A DNA stretch of 64,000 bases from Chaetoceros tenuissimus (GCA_021927905.1 BLLK01000020.1:1302001-1366000); one strand, 5' to 3'; counted from the stretch's first letter, positions 36,000-47,026 are shown. Notes: generated from the letters alone by a model not told the origin. Numbers and translations are program-made.

Positions 36000-37250
36000 A
36001 TGGAGAAATCCAAAAGCATAAAAGTAGAAAAGGAAATTATTGAATTGCTTTCGTCTTCTGACGAAGATACAGCAAAACCAGATCCACAACAGCAAAAGCG
36101 TAAGAGAGTGTTTTCTGATGACGATAGTTTGTTGGATTCACCACGTCCTTCACCGGAAGTATCTCAACCTATACAAAGAGATCTTTTAGGCCAAACTGGT
36201 ACTTTCTCAAATTCTCTTTCGACTTCCTATAAAAACAGTCAGAGATCTCGTAGTGGTGGTGTCAGACCACTCATACCTACCCAACTTCAATTTAGTAATG
36301 CAACACAAGATACGACCAGACTCTCTGCTTTGAGTAATGCATCTTCAATCGGAAATTCTCTTCAACAGATGCCAGATTACAACACAGATGTCCCTTCATT
36401 TCCTTCACTTGCGCAATTGACACCAGGGAGTGGCTTTCTATCTGCTTCATCTTCAACAACTTCCTCTCGTATTCTCTCAAACTATAATGGGGGTGCCACT
36501 GCTTTGCCTTCATTTGCACAGCAGACGCAAATGTCAGGCATAGCATCTACTAAACCAAAGAAAAAGAGTAGCCAGAAAAAAACTTATGGCGGGTGGTGGG
36601 TTAAAAAGGAATTTTTTGATAGCACCCACTTGGAAGGTGAGTTTCCAACTATAATTGATTAATACATGTGTTCTTTTTCTCATTATCTTTTTGTTATCAT
36701 TACAGGTATGCGTATTGATGCAGAAGCGGAAGTTTTGAAGAGAGAACATGCAAAATTCCGAGGAAATCTATTTCATGGAATGAAAAACTTTGTATATTCC
36801 TACAAGAAAGCTTATACAGATATGGAGAATGAGCTAGTCGAAAGTACTCGCGGGATAGTATTTTCTAATACTTGCCGTTACAAGAGAACACAGTGTGATG
36901 GGCCAATTGAAATTTTAGATGAGATGGAAAGGGATGGTCTGTGTATGTCTGTCTTTTTGAAATCTTTCAATGAGGATGGCACTATCGTTAAAAACTCGGT
37001 AGCAAGCAAAAGTAAGAAAACGAAAACTGGATGGGGAATTTTTGGATTGAAATGGTTGATGGAAATGTTCTTTGGTTATATTCCAAGAGTACCAAAATTT
37101 ACTTTTATTGAGTATGGTGGATTTCCGTTGACTAATGGTACTCGTAGACAAAAAATCTATTCATATCTACGATGTGAGGAACTCATTGCGTACATGAAAG
37201 CAAAATATGATACAAAGGCAGAGTCTTTGTTGAAGAATGAAAAATTGTAG
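36000..37250 (+). CDS. Second transposon gene, protein with SUMO-interaction-like motif
   Basis: Exons 36000-36636 and 36706-37250 (intron gtgagt...acag, phase 1), 393 aa from the Met at 36000. The N-terminal half is disordered and Ser/Pro/Gln-rich. Near the start, EIIELLSSSDED matches a SUMO-interacting motif (hydrophobic core followed by Ser and acidic residues), then a basic KRKR stretch like a nuclear signal. The C-terminal half looks globular (YSYKKAYTDMENELVEST, GWGIFGLKWLMEMFFGY) but I do not recognise the fold. It lies within the inverted repeats, so it probably moves with the element. It may assist transposition or be a captured host gene. Confidence 0.75.
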
Positions 37251-37413
37251 AGGATATTGGAAGATGGAATTTCTAGTACAAGGTTGTGTGTTCTTGTTGT
37301 TGTAACATACTGTAATAACTATCTAGTAAAGAAGTAAACAAACATTTTAATTTTTTGAATTCTATTGGCACATTGTAATCCCATGAAAAACAGTGAACAG
37401 TGACGTGGTCCCG

Positions 37414-37503
37414 TGTACCAGAGGTGAGTTAACCGTGAAGGATGTGGTATTAGAAATTTCGGTGAGATCGGTGACAGATTTTTTCGGTGACAGAACGAAC
37501 TCT
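37414..37503 (-). repeat. Right terminal inverted repeat (90 bp)
   Basis: Exact reverse complement of 30098-30187, followed directly by the second copy of TATAAAAAT. Confidence 0.95.
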
Positions 37504-37512
37504 TATAAAAAT
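37504..37512. repeat. Right target-site duplication
   Basis: TATAAAAAT, matching 30088-30096. Confidence 0.8.
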
Positions 37513-38064
37513 AATGACAAGATAATACATTTTCTTCAAAGAAATTCATGATCAACAAGAACCAATATGAATTGCTTCAAGCTTTGAAACATTCTTGTGA
37601 AACAACGCAATTTTGAAGAGATCTGCGGCATCTTTTGATTCAAATATGACTATAATCCCCAATAGTTTGAACTTCAGCAAGAACAATAGAGAAAGGAGAG
37701 AAGCTTTGGGCCATTGTTTGTCGTTCAAAGTCCGCAGTCGGAATAGTTGAAGGAAGAGGGGCGCTACATCACTTTTTTTCACATTTATTTCAAGATGTAA
37801 TCATATATGCTTCACTGTCTTTGTCGATTTGCGATACTGTTAGATTATTTTACTTTTTTCTACTAGAATATCTTAAGTTTCTTCCTTTGTGATCTTCGTA
37901 GTAGCCTTGTAAGTCTTGGGTTACAATATCCTCCTCATTATCTTCGTTAGTAAATCCATGGAAAATATTGTCTCCATTGATAAGTGTTTCGTCTTCTTCT
38001 TCGCTTATACTTTTTTCAACTGGATTCTGTTCATCTGGATACCAATTAGCCTCCTCGGGATCCT
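37513..38064. other. Region 3' of paralogue B, with an out-of-frame acidic tail
   Basis: From about 38130 down to a stop at 37850-37852, the minus strand has a coding-like frame (DYEWWFNAQ, DPEEANWYPDEQNPVEK, then acidic) that is shifted by one base from the annotated end of paralogue B. Either the gene suffered a 1-nt change in an A run near 38139 or the sequence has an error there. The rest, 37513-37849, shows nothing else. Confidence 0.5.
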
Positions 38065-41000
38065 TTAAGAATGATCGTGTAATTTGGGCATTGAACCACC
38101 ACTCGTAATCAACCCTTCTTGAATATTGATTTTTGCGTCGTCTATTGGAATAGGATCAATACCAGGGTCCTCCATGAGATCCTTAACTTTGAAGGTAGTT
38201 TTCGATTTTCTAACCCTCCATCCAGATTTGGAGCCTTTACCTCTTTTCCTAGGTTCAATCTCAATTGTCCCTCCCTCTTCTTCTAACATTCTTCTCGCAG
38301 ACAACGGAGGATATGCATCTGCTTCTTCGTAATCAACAACATAGTCAGTAAACATGTCTTCTAAAGCGGCAAGAGTAACATCAGACAAAGGCTGCTCAAG
38401 ATCCTCCTCGAACACGCCAGTCATTAGTTCCGATGAACCAAGACTATGAGGAAAGTTCTCTTCATCCCAATGTGTACATGACGTTCCAGACCCAAAGGAG
38501 CTCTCCAACATCAGAGTATCTCTTGGGAAGTATTCCCTGAATTTCGACTGAGCTTTAGTACATGGATACTTGTAGTTGAAATCTTGACAATTGTTGTTGT
38601 TACATTGACCTAAGGTTCCAACAAGACCTAGAACATGTCCCATCTCATGCAAGACTTTTGAATGGTAGATTGTGTAAGCTCTAGCTATTTCACAGGTTTG
38701 ATAGGTACCTTACGATAAATATATGGAATACTTACTGATGACCTCGATGTCCTCGTGTGCCATTGTTGCCAAATCTTCAAAGTCAAACTCCATGTAACCT
38801 GAAATCGGACTACCTGTTGTCTGTCGGAAATACAGTGGTGCTGCTCTACCAAGTACCAGTCCAGGTCCATCGATATATGATATCTGATAACCAATCACAA
38901 TATCATCAATTGTATCCTTGTACTCCTTATTGAGTTTACCGTAGAACCAATCTATACCCTGAGGCGGAATATCCTGTAAGTCTCCGATAAGTACACTTTC
39001 CCAACGAGCCTTGGCCTCCTCAAAGTAATGATCGAAAATATCATTATCTCCAGTGTTCACAAGGTGAATATCAAAAGTACTAGACGTAGGCATAGAAGGT
39101 GCTGCAGAAGGTGTCATTTCCGACATTCCTCCTCCGCACTTGCAGCAAGCTTGTTTCGCTGGGTATTATGGAGAGAAACAACAAGAAGTAACGTTAGGAT
39201 TACGCATCCTCAGAAACAAAACAAATACACTAATATATTATCAATATGTTCAGAACTCTTACCGGTCTTGCCTTGCCATGCATATTGAGGATCAATGCCA
39301 AATGAATTGCAAAAGCCACTATTGTAGTACCAGTCACAATCGTAGCTGATTAAAAAGTGAAGTGAAAAAGAAGAAAAGAGGCAATATGAGCTTTCTACTT
39401 ATAGAAAGGAAAAAACTAAATAGTTCTTTGCATAGAACTTACGGCTCTCCGTCTGCGTCGTGCCATCCGAGGGGACTATCTTCACAATACATTGTTGGAT
39501 TCATTGATTCTGCACGTGAAGGTGCAGCAGAAGGAGTCATCTCTGACATCCCCCCTCCACAGATGCAACAAGCTTCACTATAGAAAGTAATTATATGGCT
39601 TAGATAAAATACTCATGAATAAATGAACGTCTGATTCCTTGTATAGACACTTACCTTGCCGTCTTTCCAAAGTTAGCGGCTTCAGCAACAGATCCCCATT
39701 CTTCACAATGGCCTTCGTGAGCGTACCATGCACAATTGAATTCAGGTCCTGACGAGTCGTACCTGTCAAGAAATATGTTAGATTGATAATGAGATTCTTG
39801 CTGTCACACAAGTATAAAAACAAGGATGATGAGTCATAAAGATCACGTACCATCCTAGAGGACTATCCTCACAATACAGTGTTGGATTCATTGATGCTGC
39901 ACGTGAAGGCGCTGCGGAAGGAGTCATCTCTGACATTCCTCCTCCACAAGAACAACATGCCTGGGACGCCATCTTTCCAAAGTTAGATGTTTGAGGGTCA
40001 AAGCCATACATTTCGCAATTGGTCCCGTGCGAATACCATGCACAATCGAAGTCACTTCATAGTTACAATAATACGTTTGTGAGTACAAAGTAAAGAGTTA
40101 AGAAGAAAGAAATATAGAGAGCAGCGAGAAACAGAAGAAACAAACTTGTGAACTGAAGCTCACTCAGAAGTCACTCTCTAGAGGAAATACTATAAATCTT
40201 CCAAGAAATGCATTAGTGAGCTACTTCAGGAGACACAATCTCCTTTCCTACAATATCTAGGAGGACAGCGAACTCCATCCACTACACTCGTTTGTATCTT
40301 CTCTTTTCCACCTGTTGTCCTCGCCCAAACCGCATCGTCACTTACCTTCCGTCTTTGTCATACCTTGATTACATAGAAGTGGAATGCATTAGCCAACTGT
40401 AATCATTTTACAACAGACAATATCTACTATGTAGATCTTACCATCCAAGCGGACTATCTTCGCATTCCATTTCAGTGATGAGATTATTTGTACCTACACT
40501 TCGCTCACTATCGCTTAGTCCGCCGCCACATGCGCAACAGGCCTGATTTGCCACATAGCCATCTCTCGCAGAACCACTACCATAGACCTCGCAATTATTC
40601 GAATTCGAGTACCAATTGCAATCGTAATCAGGCCCATCAATATCTGTACACAACAAACAAGAAAGAAACCAGCAACGTGTGAGTGGCGTTCGTCGAGATC
40701 GAAAGATAACCAAGTACTGAGACGTTTCGTCAAAGGTTGTACTGAATAAAGTCAACTCACCATGCCACCCACTAGGAAAATCTTCGCAATAATATTCATC
40801 AGAAGGTAGCTCATTGCCTACTCGTCCACACGCACAACACGCTGTCGATCCTGTGTATCCAAACCTTTCTTTTGATGAGTCATTGCCGAAGAGAGCACAG
40901 TTGTCAGATTGTTCATACCAATTGCAATCTTTCATAGGTATAAAAAAGCTGTGTTGTTAGCATGCATCACTCAGTAATGAAATATATGAGATTTGCAAGG

Positions 41001-43977
41001 GATACAATTACGTACCATGATCATCTGTGTCTACGAATTCAAAAGAAGAAAAGATATTATGGAGAGGAACAACAAGAAGTAATGTCAGACTTACACATCC
41101 TCAGAAACAAAACATGCACACGTACACACAAATGTGAGAACACGTGTATAATCAATATGTTCAGAACTCTTACCACGCCTATGAAAAAGGGTCGAAAGTA
41201 TAGATTGTGAGCGTCGGCATGGACATTCGTAGACACCAAACATAAATTGGTAGTATTTGCTGCTTACTCACCATCCTTCTACATCTGTACAACCCCCTCC
41301 ACAAACACAACATGCCTCGCTATGAAATTTATGGCTTAGAGGAAATACTCGTACAATAAACAAAAAGACGTATTGTTCCTCTTGTATAGACACTTACCTC
41401 GCGATCAGTCCAAAGTTTTCCGTATCACGATTGAAACCATACTGAAGACAGTTACTTCCATGTTCGTACCAACTGCATCCGAAAGCCTCTCCATCCTTGT
41501 CTGTTTATGACAAAGAATCGGGTTAGAATTGAGATGTTGTATTTTCGAATCAGGCACTCATCCAATGAAACTTGTCTAACTTACCATACCACCCTGGCGT
41601 GTCAACACATACATTCTCGACTGGTGCAGGAGTAGGTAACGCAACTCTATTCCCACCATTACATGCGCAGCAAGCTTCAGACGCCGTCAAGCCATTAAAG
41701 GCTTTGTTAGGATCAGAGCCATAGAGTTGGCAGTTATCACCTTGAGCATACCATGCGCAGTCTTGAAATTTAACGTAGTTAGTTGTGATCTGATTCACAG
41801 TCTACAGTACGAGTGTATGACGTCGGACTTTTTACTTACCGAAGCTCTCACTGACATTATCTGCATTTTATCATAAAGATGTAAGTTTGAAAGAAAAATA
41901 AGACCAAAGACGATACATAATCATAGATGCAAAGTAAGAAACACCTACCATGCCTACGTTAACGTGTGAGTATGGGAAGTAAAAGGTGTTTGTCAGAATA
42001 TCTGCAGGATAAACAAAATATGACCTATTGATGAAGCAAGAGAACTCACCATCCTTCTACATCCGTACATCCTCCTCCACAAATGCAACATGCGGTCGAA
42101 GCTATCGCTCCGAAGTTTACCGTACTCATATCAAAACCATACTTTTGACAGTTATCACCGTTTGCGTACCAACTGCATCCGAAAGCCTCTCCATCCTTAT
42201 CTGTTGGGATACCAAGACATGGAAAATTATATAATTTAGAGAAAGTACTCGTATTTGAAATCAAGTATGCTTTCCTTGGTACAGAAACTTACCATACCAC
42301 CCTGGCGTGTCAACACATACATTCTCGACTGGTGCAGGAGTAGGTAACGCAACTCTATTCCCACCATTACATGCGCAGCAAGCTTCAGACGCCGTCAAGC
42401 CATTAAAGGCTTTGTTAGGATCAGAGCCATAGAGTTGACAGTTATCACCTTGAGCATACCATGCGCAGTCTTGAAATTTAACGTAGTTAGTTGTGATCTG
42501 ATTCACAGTCTACAGTACGAGTGTATGACGTCGGACTTTTTACTTACCGAAGCTCTCACTGACATTATCTGCATTTTTTTATGAGTGAAGTAGTGAGCAT
42601 GGGAGAAGACCAAAGACAAAGACAACGACAACGACAAAACAGTCACAGATGCAAAGTAAGAAACACCTACCATGCCTACGTTAACGTGTGAGTATGGGAA
42701 GTAAAAGGTGTTTGTCAGAATATCTGTAGGATAAAACAAAACACGTTCTGCTGAAGCAAGAGAACTCACCATCCTTCTACATCCGTACATCCTCCTCCAC
42801 AAATGCAACACGCGGTCGAAGCTATCGCTCCGAAGTTTACCGTACTCATATCGAAACCATACTGCTCGCAATTGCTTCCATGACTATACCACTCACAGTT
42901 GTACGCTTCGCCATCCTTATCTATCAAAGGGAAGAGCAGATATTACAGAGTAACATGTTAGCACTGTACTTTGGAATAGACAAAGATATCAAAAGTACTA
43001 ATATCCACAACTTATCTCAGTATCGAGTTTACTTACCAAACCATCCTTGAGTATCTTGACATGTTTGGCCAATTGTATCTTTTGGCACTAGTTCTCCACC
43101 GTCACAACCGCAACATGCTTCAGTTGCCATCTTTCCAAAGTTGGCATACTCCGGGACGCTCCCGAAGTCATTGCACCGATTGTCTGTGCTGTACCATTCA
43201 CACTAAGAACATAACATCGAGTAGTGGGTTAGTGGAACTGTGTTCTGACCAGGATTATTGATGTGCATTTCGACAATATGTGTATATTTGCATCTATCGA
43301 AAACTTACCGTATATGCAGATCCATCAATATCATGCCATCCTTCAGGTGAGTTGACGCATACCATGTTTTCCTCCATCTTGCGCTGAGTATTGATCTGCT
43401 TCGACGAGGAGGAGGAAGAAGAAGATAATGACGACGATGATAATGATGAGGAAGATGTCGAAGAGGGGTGGACGGAGGAACAAGAGCCACATGCCAAAGG
43501 ACAATGGTGACCAATATCAGATAAGATGCTTTCATCATGATGTAAAAAGCAGTACATATCCTGTCTATCTTTTGACCCTGCAAGCCATTTGCATCCGACG
43601 TTTGTTTTTGTCATATTTTTATTTGCACTTGAGGCTTCCTTGACCAAGAATGTGAAGGATTTGTCATCTTGGCAAGTGCATGCATTGCATGATCTTCCGC
43701 AGTTTGTTTTGATCAATTTCAGTGAGCAAAATTTGGACTTTCTTTGAGAGTTTGTCTCATGTAGAAGCCATGAGCAATCTCTGCTTTCTCCATTGCCGTC
43801 GATGAAGCTGAAGCTATCATCATTAATGCAGTAATGGTCGAGATGAGGATTCACGATGTCATATTTTGAACTATGAAGTAGATTGTGTGTTGACTTCAGT
43901 TGTTCATGTTCTTCTTTGATGATAGAACTGCTGCATGTCTTGATTGCAATAGCAAGTATGACTGGCTTCACAATCAT
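38065..43977 (-). CDS. Leishmanolysin-like (M8) metallopeptidase with 11 CCxCGGG modules, paralogue B
   Basis: 23 exons: 43977-43309, 43202-43037, 42920-42770, 42675-42671, 42568-42548, 42469-42293, 42200-42050, 41953-41949, 41860-41840, 41761-41585, 41500-41398, 41319-41272, 41178-41174, 41031-41017, 40928-40761, 40643-40442, 40363-40346, 40054-39851, 39762-39655, 39577-39443, 39345-39263, 39158-38736, 38684-38065. The sum is 3,675 nt, 1,224 aa, in frame. Same domain order as paralogue A but with one extra module (exons 40363-40346 and 40054-39851, 74 residues). Zinc motif HEMGHVLG starts at about residue 1031. The start at 43977 is chosen because it aligns with paralogue A; an in-frame Met lies 30 nt upstream. 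Exons and most introns are nearly identical to A, but promoter and C-terminal tail are not. Confidence 0.85.
39159..39262 (-). other. Paralogue-specific intron in the last module of B
   Basis: 104-nt GT-AG intron, phase 1 in the Ala codon of the GKTA motif. The same site in paralogue A (about 25528) is continuous exon. The intron sequence closely resembles the 41032-41173 intron of the same gene, including an identical donor-proximal block of about 24 nt. Confidence 0.85.
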
Positions 43978-44453
43978 GATGCATTGATTTTTGTTTCTAT
44001 TGAACATGTATTTTCCCGTAAATCAGTTTTGTTTTGAGGAAAAAGCACTGTGTTCATCAACGCACACAATAGTGTTCTCGAGATAGGAAACCATCCTTTT
44101 TGTGCCTTCTCACCAAGATCGTGTTTTGTACTAAAAAGGTTCAAATGTATGATGTTTTTGGCTCTTGTTTTTAGCTAAAACAGTTACTTTTCATTCTTGC
44201 TTAAGATAAAAATATAAAAATGACAATACGATTCACCATATTTCATATTTTCATTTAGGAACATTTTTAAAAACATTGTTTGCTTTTTTATAATTTATAA
44301 GGAATGTGAATATAGATAATAAATGTAAAAATCCAATTATGCAACGTACAACCGAAGAAGTGTTTCTGGCTTGAACCGTGTTTCTTTCTTAGTAGTAAAG
44401 ATATGCTACAAGCAGCATATAAAGAAATGAATGATACATGTAAAATCCCCCAG
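43978..44453. other. Intergenic region upstream of paralogue B
   Basis: Presumptive promoter of paralogue B plus the 3' flank of the multi-pass membrane gene. AT-rich. No element recognised and no clear similarity to the region upstream of paralogue A. Confidence 0.4.
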
Positions 44454-47026
44454 CTACTTCAAAGAAAGTAGCTCGTAGTCTGTTTCTATCATATTGATCC
44501 AAGGCACCTTCATCTGAAATAAGATAAAAGTCTGTTGTATAGATTCCCCCAGCATGAAGAACAATGTTCCCATGGATTCAAAAAAGATACAAGTAAGTTT
44601 CAATGAATAATGAACAAGCTCAGACATCTGAAACATCACTCTTGTCTTCCACAACTGCCCTATGAGAAGTACCGCACTTCCTACAGCAATCACAATTCCC
44701 GGTACATCCTGTTGATCTTTTTGATTAAGACCAAGATCTCTATTTGAGTTGCTAAAAAGGAAGATGCTTCCAACGAGCATAATGATGATTCCAAAAATTG
44801 ACGCAGGATCAGGTTTAAAAACTCTCTTATCTGTTGCTACTGCAGCTACAAAAATTGCAGTCCCAATCAAAATAAAGCTAGCTGCTCTATCTTCAGTATT
44901 ATACAGGATCTTTTCTGTCTCAGAGGAAAAGAAGTAACCAGCGCCAGAAAGGAAACATGCAGACATGACACAACGTGAGATTCCAGAGACATAGGCAAGA
45001 CTCCTGTTCTTATTTCTTTCGAGTCTATCAGCCTCATTCGGCTCAACACAGTAAATGACTCGTGGAAAAATGTAGAGTAGAGCATGTAGCATGTAAAATA
45101 CAGATCCAGTTATAAAGAAAGCTGAACGTTCACCATAGTATCTCAGAACGAACTCAGAGTCAACTTCAGGATTCATCTCTGATATAGCAGTTTCTTCAGT
45201 CTTGGGCATAGAAAATATTGATGCAACAATGAAGAATATTGCACCAACTACAGCAAAGAAAATTGAGACAGCTTCCCACTTTCTCCACGTCGACTCTTTG
45301 TTTGGCCAAGTAGAAGTCGAGAGTGTTAGACCATCAAAGACATGAGAAACAAGTAAAATAGATGAGCCTAGGACAAATAACCAGCAGTGCGTCTTCCATT
45401 TCACTTCATTCTTAACTTTGTAAGTAGGATAATGGATATCATAGACCATAACGTCCTCGTTATCAAGCAATGCAATACTTCCTCCAAATAGAGAAAGTGA
45501 CCCAATACATAGTGTAATGAAAGAGACGAGATTCATCAAGTATGGTCCATTGCTTCGGTTGGTTGCAAAGTGAGAAGCAGCGGCTAGAGTATAAAGAAGA
45601 GATCCAAAAAGGAAACATAGCCCCATGGGAAGTCTGGCGCCACTTTCCCCTTCACCAAACATACTTGTCTTCCCAAAAGAACTCATAGGATGGGTAGTCA
45701 ATGAACCTCCAATAAATAGCATGGACATTGCCAAACGAGCAAGCCCTGATATAACCATACGCCTTGAAGCACCATGAATTTGTTCTGGGAAAACAACTGG
45801 AGGAGCATTTTGTTCCAACTGTTTTGAAGCAGATAGAACAAGAAACAACCCATGAAGGAGGTAACATAAAGTTCCTGCTAGAAACATTCCAGCTCGGGCT
45901 TATGTACGCTGAAAGAGCTTTTGCATGCAATTCACCACTTCTTCATTGGAACTTGATGGAGCAAAGAAGAAATCGCGAGAGTCCTCATAGAATCGATCGA
46001 TACAGTCGTCTGGTGAGATAATACGTGATAAGGAAAGAATGCCACCAATTACAAAAAAGAGAGCACCAACGCTAGCACACCCAGTTGAAGCCAATCTCCA
46101 ACCTGATCCTGGTTTCATTTCATCGCCTTGATCAACTTCTTCTTCCATTTTGGCAGTTGCTACTGTGAACTCAGTAGTATGAGTAGCAAACATAATTGCA
46201 AACCCAATGATGAAGCATACAGCCGAAGAATCCTTGAAAAGTGTAATAGGATACCAGAAATCTCCTTCTGCCGTCTGTCCTGCCTTATCGACATCAACAG
46301 TGATATCGTCAAGAACAAATACACTTCCAATCAACAAAATCCAAATACCAATCTGAGCAGTAGCATCGATGAAGAAGCTTAGACCTCGACGACTTTTGTA
46401 AAAGTCAACAAAAGTAGAGACGAGGTAAAGGGTTAGGCCTGCGATGAAGGACCCGCCAACAATACTGGAGTCGACTGCAGGAAGTAGAATATTAAGACTA
46501 GGATGAAGGTTTGCAGTGCCTAAAGTAGAAATGTTTTTAGCATTATTCCTCCTCAACAAAATCAGAATCAATCTATATTCCTATGAATTCACTTACCTAG
46601 CAAGAATAAACCAGACATTAAGATACGCAACACACCACAAGCTATGTCTAATGATTCAAAAAGGGCCTCTTCTTCGAGGTCCACAATCTCCACAGATTGT
46701 TTCACAATCTTACGCCCTTCTTCACCACTGACTCCATCGACCATTTGTAGGAGTTTCTTCTCTTCTTCACGGTGTTTGCTTACACGAGAGACATGAGATA
46801 GAACACTTGCATCTTTCGAGGCAATAGTTGGATCTTCAATCAGAGCGTCTACCTCATCTTCTTTTGCTTGAGGGTTTGATCTACTATTGCTCGCTAAGCT
46901 CTTGAGAGATGCCTGCTCAGCCACAAACAAAGCTGCCTCCCTAGGGTCAACTGTTGCAAGATCGATTGTCTTGTCACTGTGAGAGCTTCCGCCATCACTT
47001 CCATGTTGTTTTATAGATTCATTCAT
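44454..47026 (-). CDS. Multi-pass membrane protein with an in-frame stop, unknown function
   Basis: Exons 47026-46597 and 46519-44454 (intron phase 1), 831 codons including one in-frame TAA at 45902-45900. The N-terminus is cytosol-like and polar (about 120 residues), followed by many hydrophobic segments, perhaps 12-16. They seem to form repeated four-helix units of similar style (GSVFYMLHALLYIF, GTLCYLLHGLFLVL, GLTLYLVSTFVDFY). The stop falls in a loop between two such units, and the frame is open on both sides. No transporter family recognised. Without the stop this is one protein; otherwise the 45887 Met would start a separate 477-aa protein. A sequencing error, pseudogenisation or readthrough are all possible. 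Confidence 0.65.

Larger units (their letters stand above)
30097..37503. mobile_element. Mutator-like (MULE) DNA transposon
   Basis: 7.4-kb element bounded by perfect 90-bp terminal inverted repeats (30098-30187 and 37414-37503) and a 9-bp target-site duplication. It carries a MULE-type transposase (plus strand, broken by an internal duplication) and a second spliced gene downstream on the same strand. It lies between the two M8 metallopeptidase paralogues. Identical inverted repeats and an intact target duplication suggest recent insertion. Confidence 0.92.

Noticed and set aside
26701-42660. CRISPR-like or tandem-array interpretation of the regularly spaced repeats
   Set aside because: The repeats are coding modules with splice sites and reading-frame conservation in a eukaryotic gene; spacing is uneven.
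44454-45887. Separate 477-aa membrane protein starting at 45887
   Set aside because: Same frame as the upstream part, no room for a promoter, and the hydrophobic repeat pattern continues through the stop; kept as one gene with an in-frame TAA.
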